DNA of 15,605 bases, from positions 1-15,605 of the forward strand of contig JAOXYB010027046.1 of NCBI GenBank assembly GCA_028565635.1, written 5' to 3'. Under the pieces are notes generated by a model, which saw only the letters and a list, made by a program, of their open reading frames with translations, made no database searches and was not told the DNA's origin. Origin of the DNA: Phoronis ovalis. Its lineage: Eukaryota > Phoronida > Phoronidae. Below, piece after piece: positions 1-7,851 of the stretch (its first letter is position 1; the number at the start of each line of letters is the position of its first letter). The position numbers and the translations under genes were made by a program.

Positions 1-92
1 GTAGAAAGAATGCTTGCCAGGGGAGAAAACTTACAAACACGTCAAGTAACAATTCAACAATGTCATGAACCAGTAGTGGTGGCAGAAGACAG
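1..92 (+). CDS. TGFBRAP1: TGFBRAP1/VPS3-like copy A, penultimate coding exon (partial, cut by window edge)
   Basis: This exon is open in frame 1 from the left edge. It reads VERMLARGENLQTRQVTIQQ and then CHEPVVVAED, and ends AG before the donor gtaaag at 93. It ends in phase 2, and the next exon supplies the one base needed to finish an Arg codon, so the join is coherent. The peptide is the helical stretch just before the C-terminal Vps39_2 cysteine motif of TGFBRAP1/VPS3. In the family this protein is a CORVET subunit that tethers early endosomes with Rab5, and it also binds TGF-beta receptors. The rest of copy A lies to the left of the window. By itself the peptide is weakly diagnostic; the identification depends on exon 382-520. 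Confidence 0.75.
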
Positions 93-381
93 GTAAAGAT
101 AATGCTGTTTGTTGCTATTTATAAAGAATTAATCAATTTTTGTAAATAACTTCAACAAATACAAAATTTTCTTCAACACTTTCCATACCTTGTTGGTGTA
201 ACATGTCACGTAGACTACGCTAGTTGCTGTGGTTCATGTGAAAGGAACTGTACTTGCTCAGTGCGTAACTTGTTTGTGTAGAGGACTCCGAGATCCACCT
301 GTGAAAAGTGTGGTAGGCTATACATTGTCTTTACAGTGCCTGCAAAACTGTATGTAATTGTATTTCATGTTTTTGTTTTAG
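93..381 (+). other. Last intron of TGFBRAP1-like copy A
   Basis: The intron is 289 bp with a gtaaag donor and a ttttag acceptor preceded by a T-rich tract. It separates two exons whose phases match (2 then 1). Nothing else is recognisable in it. Confidence 0.8.
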
Positions 382-520
382 ATTATGCGTTGTCTGTAAT
401 CGAGGCTTCAGTGATCCAACATTCGTTAGATATCCAAATGGAAAATTGACTCATATACATTGTGCCAAAAACAAATATGTCTGTCCAGTCACAGGGAAAC
501 TTTTTAATACAAAGAAATAA
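382..520 (+). CDS. TGFBRAP1: TGFBRAP1/VPS3-like copy A, last coding exon (Vps39_2-type Cys motif)
   Basis: The exon begins after the acceptor ttttgttttag. It finishes a split Arg codon and then encodes 45 residues before TAA at 518-520. It contains CVVC, then FVRYPNGKLTHIHCAKNK, then CPVTGKLF, ending NTKK. The CxxC pair, the F-x-RYPNG-x-L-x-H-x-HC core and the final CPVTG are the hallmark of the C-terminal Vps39/TGFBRAP1 domain 2. The FVRYPNG...HTHCA form is closer to TGFBRAP1 than to VPS39. It is intact, in phase with the previous exon, and looks functional. Copy B lies about 1.3 kb downstream on the same strand. Confidence 0.88.
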
Positions 521-1010
521 ATTGTGCTTTTAGTTACCATGCCATCATGTTGGCAACTGTTAGGAAAAAATGAAATTATGAGATGCCGAGCATTTGTTAA
601 CAATGGTAGCCATAATTCTCTTGTCATTCACTCGCAGTATTTGATAATAAGTAGTTTAGTTGAATTACTGTTGCTGGGAGTTTGGTTATTTCAATCAGTG
701 AAACAATTTTAAATGGATGTCACCATAGTGATTTTTATTTGGATGCTCCATTTCTTGTTATGAGAAAGCTTGATAACAAACCGGAGAGCTGAAAGAAATA
801 GTGATATAAGTAAACGTTTGTTACATTAGTCTCTGATACTGGTATCTGCTGCTAAACTCTCGTACCTTTTCCTATCTGGCTTTTAATACCAAGATTGCTT
901 CAAAACTTACTTTCATATAATTTCATATTTCTCGTAGCACTAACTGGTCAGGTGTTAATTCATTATTTTACACAAGTCAATCAATAAAGAACATTTTAAG
1001 TTTGAATATT
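521..1010 (+). other. Probable 3'UTR of copy A
   Basis: This is AT-rich sequence after the TAA stop, with no coding similarity that I recognise. The first good canonical poly(A) signal, AATAAA at 983-988, is followed by T- and GT-containing sequence near 1010-1025 that could be the downstream element. The end of the transcript is inferred. Confidence 0.5.
983..988 (+). terminator. Candidate poly(A) signal AATAAA of copy A
   Basis: A canonical AATAAA lies about 460 bp after the stop codon of the Vps39_2 exon, on the same strand. No cleavage-site evidence is available. AATAAA is common by chance in such AT-rich DNA, so confidence is moderate. Confidence 0.45.
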
Positions 1011-1858
1011 AAAAAATGGTCTGTATGTAATTTAAATGTGGAAATAGAAAAACTATAAACCTAAACATTTTTAAATTCAAGACAGTCACGTTTTATAATT
1101 CAAAATATAATTTTACACAATCATGTCAGAATCATTGGAATTTGATAAGAATATAAACCTATCTACACTGAACATTAATACAGTAACAGCCACTAAAACA
1201 CTGCAGCTTCGGATCAAAAATGATGAGTAGTGGCGACACCTATTGTCATAACTGCAAAACATAAACATTATTAATTTAAACAACTGTTTGGTGTGAATGA
1301 CTACAAGGATCAAAATAAAAGAGAAAACGCAATGAGATAAGTTGCCTATGATAATGTATGTACATGTAATGAGTGGCATCAAGTGAATAAGCAGGGCAAG
1401 ATACAGCAGAACAGCTAGTAATTTTGGCCTTTGTGTTAATTCAGAGCTGTGACTTTGTCTCAAAAGGTACTAGTATGTGAAAATATTTAGGTGGTAGCTT
1501 GAGCAATTCAGAATTATATTTCACCTGACTGAAAATTTCATTTGTAAATCATAAAATGTAAGAAACTGCAAAAACAAAATGTGGCTGCTTTATCTTATGA
1601 TTACCTAATTGTAAATTATTTAAAATTAATTTTTTTCTTTTTATTTGGTGCACCTCTCATTAAAAAAGAATTTATAACACAATTATTTCTTAAACATGCG
1701 TTAAGTTATTGCTGGTATGTTATTTTAGCAGATTTCAAAAAATGAATCTATTAAAAAAAATTTAGTCGTATTAACATTTTTTGTTTATAGTACAAATAAA
1801 TCCTGTTTTATGGCTTTTTGTGAATTTGCATGTATGACAATGAGTATATTCCTTTCAG
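1011..1858. other. Intergenic AT-rich DNA between the two TGFBRAP1-like copies
   Basis: I see no exon, promoter or repeat that I can support here. In particular I find none of the N-terminal CNH-domain exons that a complete second TGFBRAP1 gene would need upstream of 1859. A 116-codon antisense frame (1113-1463) has low-complexity hydrophobic content and resembles no family I know. Confidence 0.6.
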
Positions 1859-2034
1859 TTTCCCGGGTTTCTTCCAGTGGTCCTGTCAACCTTTGAAATG
1901 TTTTTTACTACAACAGAATATCCCAACAGTCATATGCGCCTTCACTACAGTGGAATGACAACCTTTTCACACTCAGTATCATATGCACATCCTTACATGC
2001 TGGTGTTGAATGACAAGTTCATCACTTTACACAG
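1859..2034 (+). CDS. TGFBRAP1: TGFBRAP1/VPS3-like copy B, exon from the CNH propeller (first recognisable exon)
   Basis: The exon follows the acceptor ttcctttcag and ends at donor gtaaca (2035). It is open for 58 codons and ends in phase 2. It encodes a segment with FEMFFTTTE, then RLHYSG, then SYAHPYMLVLNDKFITLH. This fits the late part of the citron-homology (CNH) beta-propeller of TGFBRAP1/VPS39 proteins, where family members have an F-x-T-x-E-G strand, a W/Y-S motif, and then HPYIVALND-x-FITVHS. The expected continuation (a DQQ-K-Q strand and the end of the propeller) is not found in the following 1.7 kb. No exons for the first two-thirds of CNH exist between copy A and this exon, so copy B appears 5'-truncated. 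An alternative acceptor at 1876-1877 is in the same frame. Confidence 0.65.
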
Positions 2035-3054
2035 GTAACAATCTAATATAAATAATAATAATTAAAGTATACAAGTATGCATTTTACTGGAAGTCATATA
2101 TTTGTATCGTAAATGTTGATACTTTGTTGTAACTTTGTTCATTTTAATATTTTGACTTATTGTATCACCAAGGAATGTACAAAGATGTTTTCAGAGGTAG
2201 TTCTTATTAAGTTAAAACTTGGTTTGTTTTTTAAGAAATTCATTTGGAGGAATGAGTAAGATTCTGTCATTTCTTAAAATCTAATAAAATTAGATTGAAT
2301 TCATCAGTGAGTGTTTGGTATAGGTGATAGTAATTTCATTCAATAGTTGGATTAATTTGTGATGCTAAGAAATCTTTAGATATAAAGTAAAAATAAAAAA
2401 AACAACAAATTTATGACCATCTACAAAAATACAAAAATAAATCTTTGTATTAGAGGCACATTTTTCAAAGTTTCTTTTAATATTTTTGTTATTTGGAAAC
2501 CATTCAAAACCATCAGCAAACCATGCCCCTTCTTCCTAAACTTACATTCATTTTCTTGGTTTCTTTGGTTGGTACTTTTCTCTTCAACCAAAGATTGAAA
2601 TGCATGATGTATATATAGTATAGTCTGGTACCTTTGCTATTAAAAAGCAGAGCTGATAACTGAACAGACATATTACCATGTCATCTGATACTTATTATGA
2701 TTTCGCATTTTATAATATTTGAAAATAAATTAATTATATATTTTATTGGTGAAAATAATATTAATATATTTTTTGCTATAGTTATCAGATACGGACTGGC
2801 AGTGAGGGCAATATCGTGATATAATAATCCGACTAATACAATATAATATTCACTTGGCAATTGCTAGTTAAATATCATCAGTTTCTTGTCGACTACTGAA
2901 TTATTTAGTACACTACTTGTAAACTAATATATTTTTATTAGATATGTTAAACAATCAGCGATCTGCTAAAAAAACAAATGAATGCAATATTTTAAAGGTA
3001 TAATATAAAAGTAAATGAAAAATATTTACGTTATTTCATCAGAAATTGAACAAT
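2035..3054. other. Intronic AT-rich DNA of copy B, no coding exon recognised
   Basis: This stretch should carry the exon that finishes the CNH domain. I read all three + frames and see no DQQ-K-Q strand and no LEKQI-like segment. An AG/GT-bounded 55-bp open piece near 2942-2998 has no family resemblance. Otherwise it holds AT-rich runs and homopolymers only. Confidence 0.5.
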
Positions 3055-3218
3055 GTTGCCGAAACTTATGTAGGAAGAAGACATTGTGCTTAATGACTCT
3101 GGTCTCAACCGGCAAAACATTGTGAAACTCAAGATGCTCTCATCGCTAAGAAGGTATCATCCTCTTTGTTACACAGATGTCATGGTGAGAATGACAAGGC
3201 TCTTCAAGTGTGGCTCCA
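3055..3218 (+). pseudogene. Decayed, misplaced copy of the TGFBRAP1-like exon found at 5469-5664
   Basis: The stretch aligns along its length with exon 5469-5664. Shared landmarks are ttaatgac-ctg-tctc-ac, then gatgct, then tcgcta, then gtcatggtgagaatgacaa, and a caagt-tgg end before a gtaaat donor. Read piecewise it gives LMTLVST, then CETQDAL, then HRCHGENDKALQVW, matching LMTLIST, CDPHDAV and HRRHGENDKALQVW of the better-preserved exon. At least two or three single-base frame changes and an internal deletion break it. It lies between the CNH exon and the RIQQQ exon, which is the wrong order for the protein. It is older than the 7195-7280 copy, judging by its greater divergence. Confidence 0.7.
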
Positions 3219-3806
3219 GTAAATATCTGACATCTCATCCTAGTGAAGACTTTTCCCTTATATACAGCAAAAGTTCTCAATTTTCATTATTAATAATAAT
3301 TTATATTATTGATAATAGTTTTCCTTTTTTTAAGGGCAATTAATTTTTTGAAAAATGGGTAAACTAATTTTTTCTGATTCTTGTTGACAGCTGTATATAC
3401 CAAATTTAAGTTATGAGCTGGTAAAATCAGCTTATTCTAGGACTGGTATGGCAATTGTAGGTAAATTTTAAACAGTCTACAAAGAAATTCCTGAAAAACG
3501 AGAATTCCATTTGCATGATTTTCCCATTTTTTTTGTTTAACCTCAAACTGTCAAAGTATACCCAGAGGTTTCAGAATGACTTTGTTTAAATTAAATCTGA
3601 CTGGCGCAAATAAAAGGAAGTCTAAGAAACACACCATGAACCTAATAAAACTAAAAGCAGAACAACCCTAATGATCATGACTTTTTTGTTATTGTTGATA
3701 AACTGTTTCTAGTTAATTTGGTCCATTTTGGGCACACTGCTTTAAAGTCTCATAGTAACCCGGACGGACGTCATGATTTGGTAGAATTTAAATGTTCTGT
3801 TTTCAG
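3219..3806. other. Intronic DNA after the decayed exon; weak similarity to intron 5665-5900
   Basis: The first roughly 70 bp (acttttcccttatataca, then a T-rich stretch) weakly resembles the sequence just after exon 5469-5664, as expected if the duplication included intron. Similarity beyond about 3300 is too faint to claim. The stretch has an AT-only palindromic run near 3285-3318 and otherwise nothing coding that I can support. Confidence 0.4.
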
Positions 3807-3911
3807 ATGTATCAGCGGATTCAACAGCAGGCTGGGTTCATTGAATTTTCCCAATTTTGTTTTGATGAGGCCAAAGATTTATTTCTGGCTGGAAACATAG
3901 ATGTCAGAGAG
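3807..3911 (+). CDS. TGFBRAP1: TGFBRAP1/VPS3-like copy B, RIQQQAGF exon
   Basis: The exon is bounded by acceptor gttctgttttcag and donor gtgagg. It is exactly 35 codons, phase 0 at both ends: MYQRIQQQAGFIEFSQ, then FDEAKDLFLAGNIDVRE. This is the helical-repeat segment that follows the CNH domain in TGFBRAP1, where family members read RIQQQAGF-x-x-FSQ...EAK-LF...G-x-DVRE. It joins in phase to exon 4225-4416. It cannot join in phase to exon 1859-2034, which ends in phase 2, so an intervening exon is either unrecognised or lost. The exon itself is undamaged. Confidence 0.85.
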
Positions 3912-4224
3912 GTGAGGACATAGATACATCTGAGTTGAAATATATAATATTAATTGATATCTAGTTTATATTTATCATAAGGAAGTTTCATTTAGTTAAT
4001 ATGATTTCATGCAATCATTCTGTATTGTTCTCATAGCCCCAAGTCAAACTATATTAATATCAAAATGATGTAGATTTGATTTTAAAAGTTGTAATTGTGA
4101 TTTGTGTTAAAGATAAGTTAACAGTAACTAAGGGCACAAGCTGCAACTTGGACATGAACTTATATCTACTGCAGCAACAAATATGTTATTTTTGTAAAAA
4201 GTGGACATTTGCCATATATTTCAG

Positions 4225-4416
4225 TTAATATCCATCTACCCTCTTCTTATGCCTGCCAATTCAAACTTCACACGATCCGTACCACTACTTCATGAGATAG
4301 CGGATATCAACCAACTAGCAAAGGGAGATAAATCTAAAGTAGCACAATTCAAAGGCTTCTTGATATCATATTTAGAGACAGTTAGAGATGACAAAAGCTT
4401 AACACAATTCAGTGCT
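4225..4416 (+). CDS. TGFBRAP1: TGFBRAP1/VPS3-like copy B, LISIYP exon (helical repeats)
   Basis: The exon starts after the acceptor tatatttcag and ends before donor gtgagt. It is 64 codons, phase 0 at both ends. It starts LISIYPLLMPANSNFTRS and then has PLLHEIADINQLAKGDKSK, followed by FLISYLETVRD. This matches the TGFBRAP1 segment LISLYP-x-LLP...FTRS-x-PPLHE-x-AD-NQL-GD...FL-SYL-x-x-VR. It continues directly from DVRE of the preceding exon and is intact. The next protein segment should be a DIDTALLK-like helix; exon 5469-5664 supplies it but with a frame break. Confidence 0.88.
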
Positions 4417-4589
4417 GTGAGTTTGAGTTTTTCCAAAAAATTCTCATATTGTAACACAATTATCAATGTTCTTTAATTGATGACTAAACAATTGCTAAAT
4501 TAAATACTTTTCAACACAGTTTAAATTACCACAGATGTAAGCAACTAACATAAAAGTATTTGCTTAATATACACATGTAAATTAGACTA

Positions 4590-4909
4590 AAGGGTTGGTC
4601 AAAATGAATATCAGCAGGGCTTCCCTCCTACAACCATTTTAAAAATTTCCTGCAAGTATAGCCGGGATCTTCAAGTCCCATATTTCAAAATTTATATTTA
4701 ATAATAAGGACATGTTCCGATCTAACTCGACCCATTCCATACTATATCTATTTATATGCTGGCAATAGGAATCTCTGTAAAAATACATTAATTCTTCAAA
4801 TACCTTTATATGCCATTTTGACTTTTGCGAGTTTATTTTTTCACAACAAAACACGAAAACTGCTTTTAGGAGTGGAAAACCATGTTTATATCCATTTTGA
4901 CCAAGTCTT
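4590..4909. mobile_element. MITE-like element with about 22-25 bp terminal inverted repeats (putative TA target site)
   Basis: The left end ctaaagggttggtcaaaatg (from 4587) is repeated inverted at the right end as cattttgaccaagtctttag (to 4912). The two arms match with about three mismatches over 25 bases and extend into atat. A TA dinucleotide flanks each end (4588-4589 and 4910-4911), which fits a Tc1/mariner-type target duplication and an element of about 320 bp. The interior is non-coding; an antisense 71-codon frame inside it resembles no transposase. It sits in the intron between copy B exons 4225-4416 and 5469-5664. Family assignment is inference. Confidence 0.6.
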
Positions 4910-5468
4910 TAGATGTAGCTGATTCACGTTTTATGGATTTCACTCTTCAAAAATGTTTAACTTATAGTTAGTTGAAAATACTTATTTTTTTAAGTTTGAC
5001 TTCTTATAAATGTTTGAAAACAGAACTAAAAAAATAAATAAACTGAAACAGATATTTCTTACCTTTTTGAATCTCTTATAAATTCAAGACTCATTATTTA
5101 CAATCATCTGGTTTATTGTCTCAGTAACATATTTTACAAAGTACATGGACAAAATACAAAAAAAAGCAACGAATAAAGAATTCTAAATAAAACTACTAAT
5201 ATGTAAACTACAATATTATCATCAAAAGACTCAGTTACAAATTCATCATCTTTTGGAATTGTGTATATTTGGATGATTCTGTATCTATTTAAAATTAGAT
5301 TAGTATAAATTGCAGTATTTACTCAGTGTGACATCTAAGTCATAATAAGCTTACATAACTACTTGCTTCACCAAGGTGATTTATTACTCACTGAATTGTA
5401 AAAGTACAATTTTTAAACAAATGTCATGCTCTATATAATTATGTAATTAATTTTGTGCATTATTTCAG
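4910..5468. other. Intronic AT-rich DNA of copy B after the MITE-like element
   Basis: No coding, RNA or repeat structure is recognised. The stretch ends in a polypyrimidine/AG acceptor (attatttcag) for exon 5469-5664. Confidence 0.5.
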
Positions 5469-5664
5469 GACATGGACACAGCATTTTGTTAAAGCACTAT
5501 GCTGAAAGCAAGCCATCATCATTAATGACCCTGATCTCGACTGATAATCGCTGTGATCCACATGATGCTGTCACATCGCTAGAAAAGTATCATCATCATC
5601 ATTGTTTAGCATTGCTACACAGACGTCATGGTGAGAATGACAAAGCTCTACAAGTCTGGGTCAA
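5469..5664 (+). CDS. TGFBRAP1: TGFBRAP1/VPS3-like copy B, exon with internal frameshift (KHYAES...LQVWV)
   Basis: Acceptor tatttcag and donor gtaagt are good. Joined in phase 0 to the previous exon it starts DMDTAF and then hits TAA after a TTTTG run near 5484-5490. In the frame that resumes there it is open: LLKHYAESKPSSLMTLIST, then CDPHDAVTSLEKYHHHHC, then HRRHGENDKALQVWV. Both halves fit the family (DIDTALLK-x-YAE..., ...LEK...ALGLL...LWV), so the frame changes inside the poly-T tract by about two bases extra or one missing. This would disable the transcript unless a different upstream junction is used. The four-His run comes from a (CAT)4 microsatellite. Two extra copies of this exon exist, at 3055-3218 and 7195-7280. 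The exon ends in phase 2, which does not suit exon 14788-14937. Confidence 0.7.
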
Positions 5665-7194
5665 GTAAGTACATAATTTCAAACTAATGAGAACTTTTCT
5701 CTTACTGTACAAGCTCCTAATTTTTCATACTAACATTAAAAAAATATGAATAAAAAAAGTAAATAAAAATTATTTTACTTTTGGGTAATATATATTTTCT
5801 GAGATATTCACATTCTTATAACTAGGCTCTCCATATGAGCTACAGATTGGAGAATTCAGCTAGGTAATGTACATGTACCATGACAACTGAAAATTGTGTG
5901 AAGATTATAATCAACTTGAAATATGTTGGCAAAAGTCCTGAATAACGACTGACTTTGACAATTTTTTGAAAGTTTTATTGATTGTTGTGTAACTAGCAAA
6001 TTTTATCTTTATCTTTAATAAAATCTGGTAAATGAAGAAATATGTACTTTTACCGTAAAAATGGTAGTCTTTTACAAGACATTGTTTTAGTAGTCATGTG
6101 AGTTTATCATTTAATATCTGGTTGACTGAGCCTCTGTGAAGGAATCGAAAGTTGTTGGCATTATCTCAACGTATTTAATTCAGTAAAAAGGGAGTATAGT
6201 TCATCTCACTAAACAGAAATTATTGATGGTAATCTGAAAAGCAATATTCAACATTTGAATTTTCTTTGTGCACTTTATTTACATCAATTTGAATTGGAAC
6301 ACTTTGTTTTTACCATTTTTTTCACAGATCACCAGATTGCCCTGGTTATCAAAGGTCAAGGAAAGTGGATAATTTAAGCCATTTTCCTCTTGAACCACGA
6401 CTCTTGCAAATTGACCTTCAGGTGTCAGCTGAATGATACGGTTATTAAGATAGACTGCCACATAAATGTTATCCTTCTCATCTGTACATACACCAAGGGG
6501 ACAATGCAGCACTGTCTGATCAGCAGTAGGGTTGTAATCACATAATAGAGCACCATCCAGATCAAATATAAACAGAGATTCCTTGTTGTCCCCACAATCA
6601 GTAACTATGATATGCCCTTTACTGTTGACTGTTACGTAATAAGGATTCTGAAACAAGTTCTCCCCTTTCTCATTCTTGCTAACCTCCAGTACCACTCTGT
6701 TCGTCTGTGTGTTCCAGACTGTCAAGCTTAATACATCTTCACTACTAGTGAACACCAACTGACAAGCATGGTTCATGGCCACTGTTTTAACATGCTTGCC
6801 AACTGGATAAATTTTAGTTATTTTTTCATTATTGCTATTTACTAATATTACATTTTCAAAGTCACTTACTAGCATTTCTCCTGATGGTAGCAGTTTACTA
6901 TTAGTCAGCCTTTTAATTGAGTAACTTTTATCCCCTGTGAATATTTTTGTAAAAGTGCCATCACCGGAAAATATTTTTAACTTATTGTTTTTATAGACTA
7001 ATGCACTAATATCATTATTACTATTAATAACTATTCCACATATAAATGTACATGTAAATGGATCCGTTTGATCTTCTGGTAACTTGGTATCAAATTCATT
7101 GATTAAGACTGTTTCATAAATCTCTCCAAACGTTTGCTTTGGTTGTGCAAAAATATGTGTAAAGGATTGATTTGGAACGAATGATACACTAACA
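5579..7194. repeat. Left unit of a tandem duplication of about 1.6 kb
   Basis: The unit runs from ctagaaaagtatcatcatc inside exon 5469-5664, through the splice donor and intron, to the middle of an antisense TRIM reading frame. It is repeated directly at 7195-about 8750. The 86-bp exon portions differ at four sites, and the intron portions share long identical blocks such as gagctacagattggagaatt. The junction is abrupt: after gatacactaaca the sequence restarts with ctagaaaag. This is exactly what a direct tandem duplication of exon-end, intron and TRIM 3' half would leave. Confidence 0.85.
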
Positions 7195-7205
7195 CTAGAA
7201 AAGTA
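6279..7205 (-). pseudogene. 5'-truncated TRIM/NHL fragment (duplicate of the C-terminal half of the 7852-9780 gene)
   Basis: On the minus strand this is stop-free from just below an in-frame TGA (7206-7208) to TAA at 6281-6279, about 300 codons. It corresponds to roughly residues 345-642 of the neighbouring TRIM protein. It carries SVSFVPNQSF at the start, then LTNSKLLPSGEMLV, SLTVWNTQTN, GVCTDEKDNIYVAVYL and RIIQLTPEGQFARV in the propeller. The RING, B-boxes and coiled coil are missing because the duplication began inside the gene. The first Met is at 6875, giving 198 residues. Amino-acid differences from the full copy are frequent, yet all indels keep frame (for example an added DNKE-like insertion and an added TCTF stretch). 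No promoter is apparent. I call it a truncated pseudogene; expression as a small propeller protein cannot be excluded. Confidence 0.78.
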
Positions 7206-7280
7206 TCATCATCATCATTGTTTAGCATTGTTACACAGATGTCATTGTGAGAATGACAAAGCTCTACAAGTCTGAGTCAA
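7195..7280 (+). pseudogene. Truncated duplicate of the 3' part of TGFBRAP1-like exon 5469-5664
   Basis: This 86-bp direct copy of 5579-5664 with four substitutions has lost the first 110 bp of the exon and its acceptor site. One substitution turns the conserved Trp codon TGG into TGA (7273-7275). It keeps the gtaagt donor at 7281. It begins exactly at the junction with the TRIM fragment, so it is a by-product of the tandem duplication and not a functional exon. Confidence 0.85.
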
Positions 7281-7851
7281 GTAAGTACATAATTTGAAAC
7301 TAATGAAAACTTTCTCTTACTGCACAAGCTCCTAGTTTTAATACAATTAAAAAATGTGAGTAAAAAAAAGTTACTTTACTTTTAGGGAATATATATTTTC
7401 TGAGATATACACATTCTCATAACTAGGCTCTTGGTATGAGCTACAGATTGGAGAATTCAGCTAGATAATGCACCATGACAACTGAAAATTGTGTGAAGAT
7501 TATAATCAAAATTTTTTTGCAAAAGTCCTGAAGAATGACTGACTTTGAGAATTTTTGAAAGTTTTATTGATTGCAGTGTAAATGGCAAGTTTTGTTAGTC
7601 AAAAATCTTTAATAAAATCAGGTAAATTATGAAATATGTACTTTTACCATAAACATGATAGCCTTTTACAACACACTGTTTTAGTAGTCATGTGAGTTTA
7701 TCATTCATCTGGTTGACTGATCCTCTGTGAAGGAATCGGAAGCTGTTGGCATTATCTCAACATATTTAATTCAGTGAAAAGGGAAATGGAAGTTATTGAT
7801 GGTAGTCTGAAAAGCAATATTCCACAGTTGAATTTTCTTTATGTGCCTTAT
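7281..7851. other. Duplicated intron segment, also 3'UTR of the antisense TRIM gene
   Basis: This is a copy of 5665-6278 with small indels. It would serve on the + strand as intron of copy B and on the - strand as the 3'UTR of the TRIM gene. No coding content is seen. Confidence 0.6.
7563..7568 (-). terminator. Candidate poly(A) signal of the TRIM gene (AATAAA on minus strand)
   Basis: The + strand tttatt reads AATAAA on the minus strand, about 285 bp past the TRIM stop. The equivalent hexamer is conserved in the left duplicate at 5974-5979. No cleavage evidence is available; chance occurrence in AT-rich DNA is possible. Confidence 0.4.

Noticed and set aside
1113-1463. 116-codon minus-strand open frame
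   Set aside because: Its composition is hydrophobic and low-complexity. It has no family resemblance and no splice or poly(A) context, so it is probably chance in AT-rich DNA.
2942-2998. Possible small exon starting ATGTTAAACAATCAG with a GT donor
   Set aside because: It has no family similarity, the acceptor is weak, and such stretches are expected by chance.
3086-3343. 85-codon open frame over the decayed exon
   Set aside because: It reads across the frameshifts in the wrong frame for most of its length; the segment is better explained as a broken exon copy.
3391-3462. AG/GT-bounded open stretch reading LYIPNLSYELVK, considered as the missing CNH-terminal exon
   Set aside because: It has only vague similarity to a V-Y-x-L-x-P-L-x-x-E pattern. 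It is too short, and its sequence is as well explained as diverged intron after the decayed exon.
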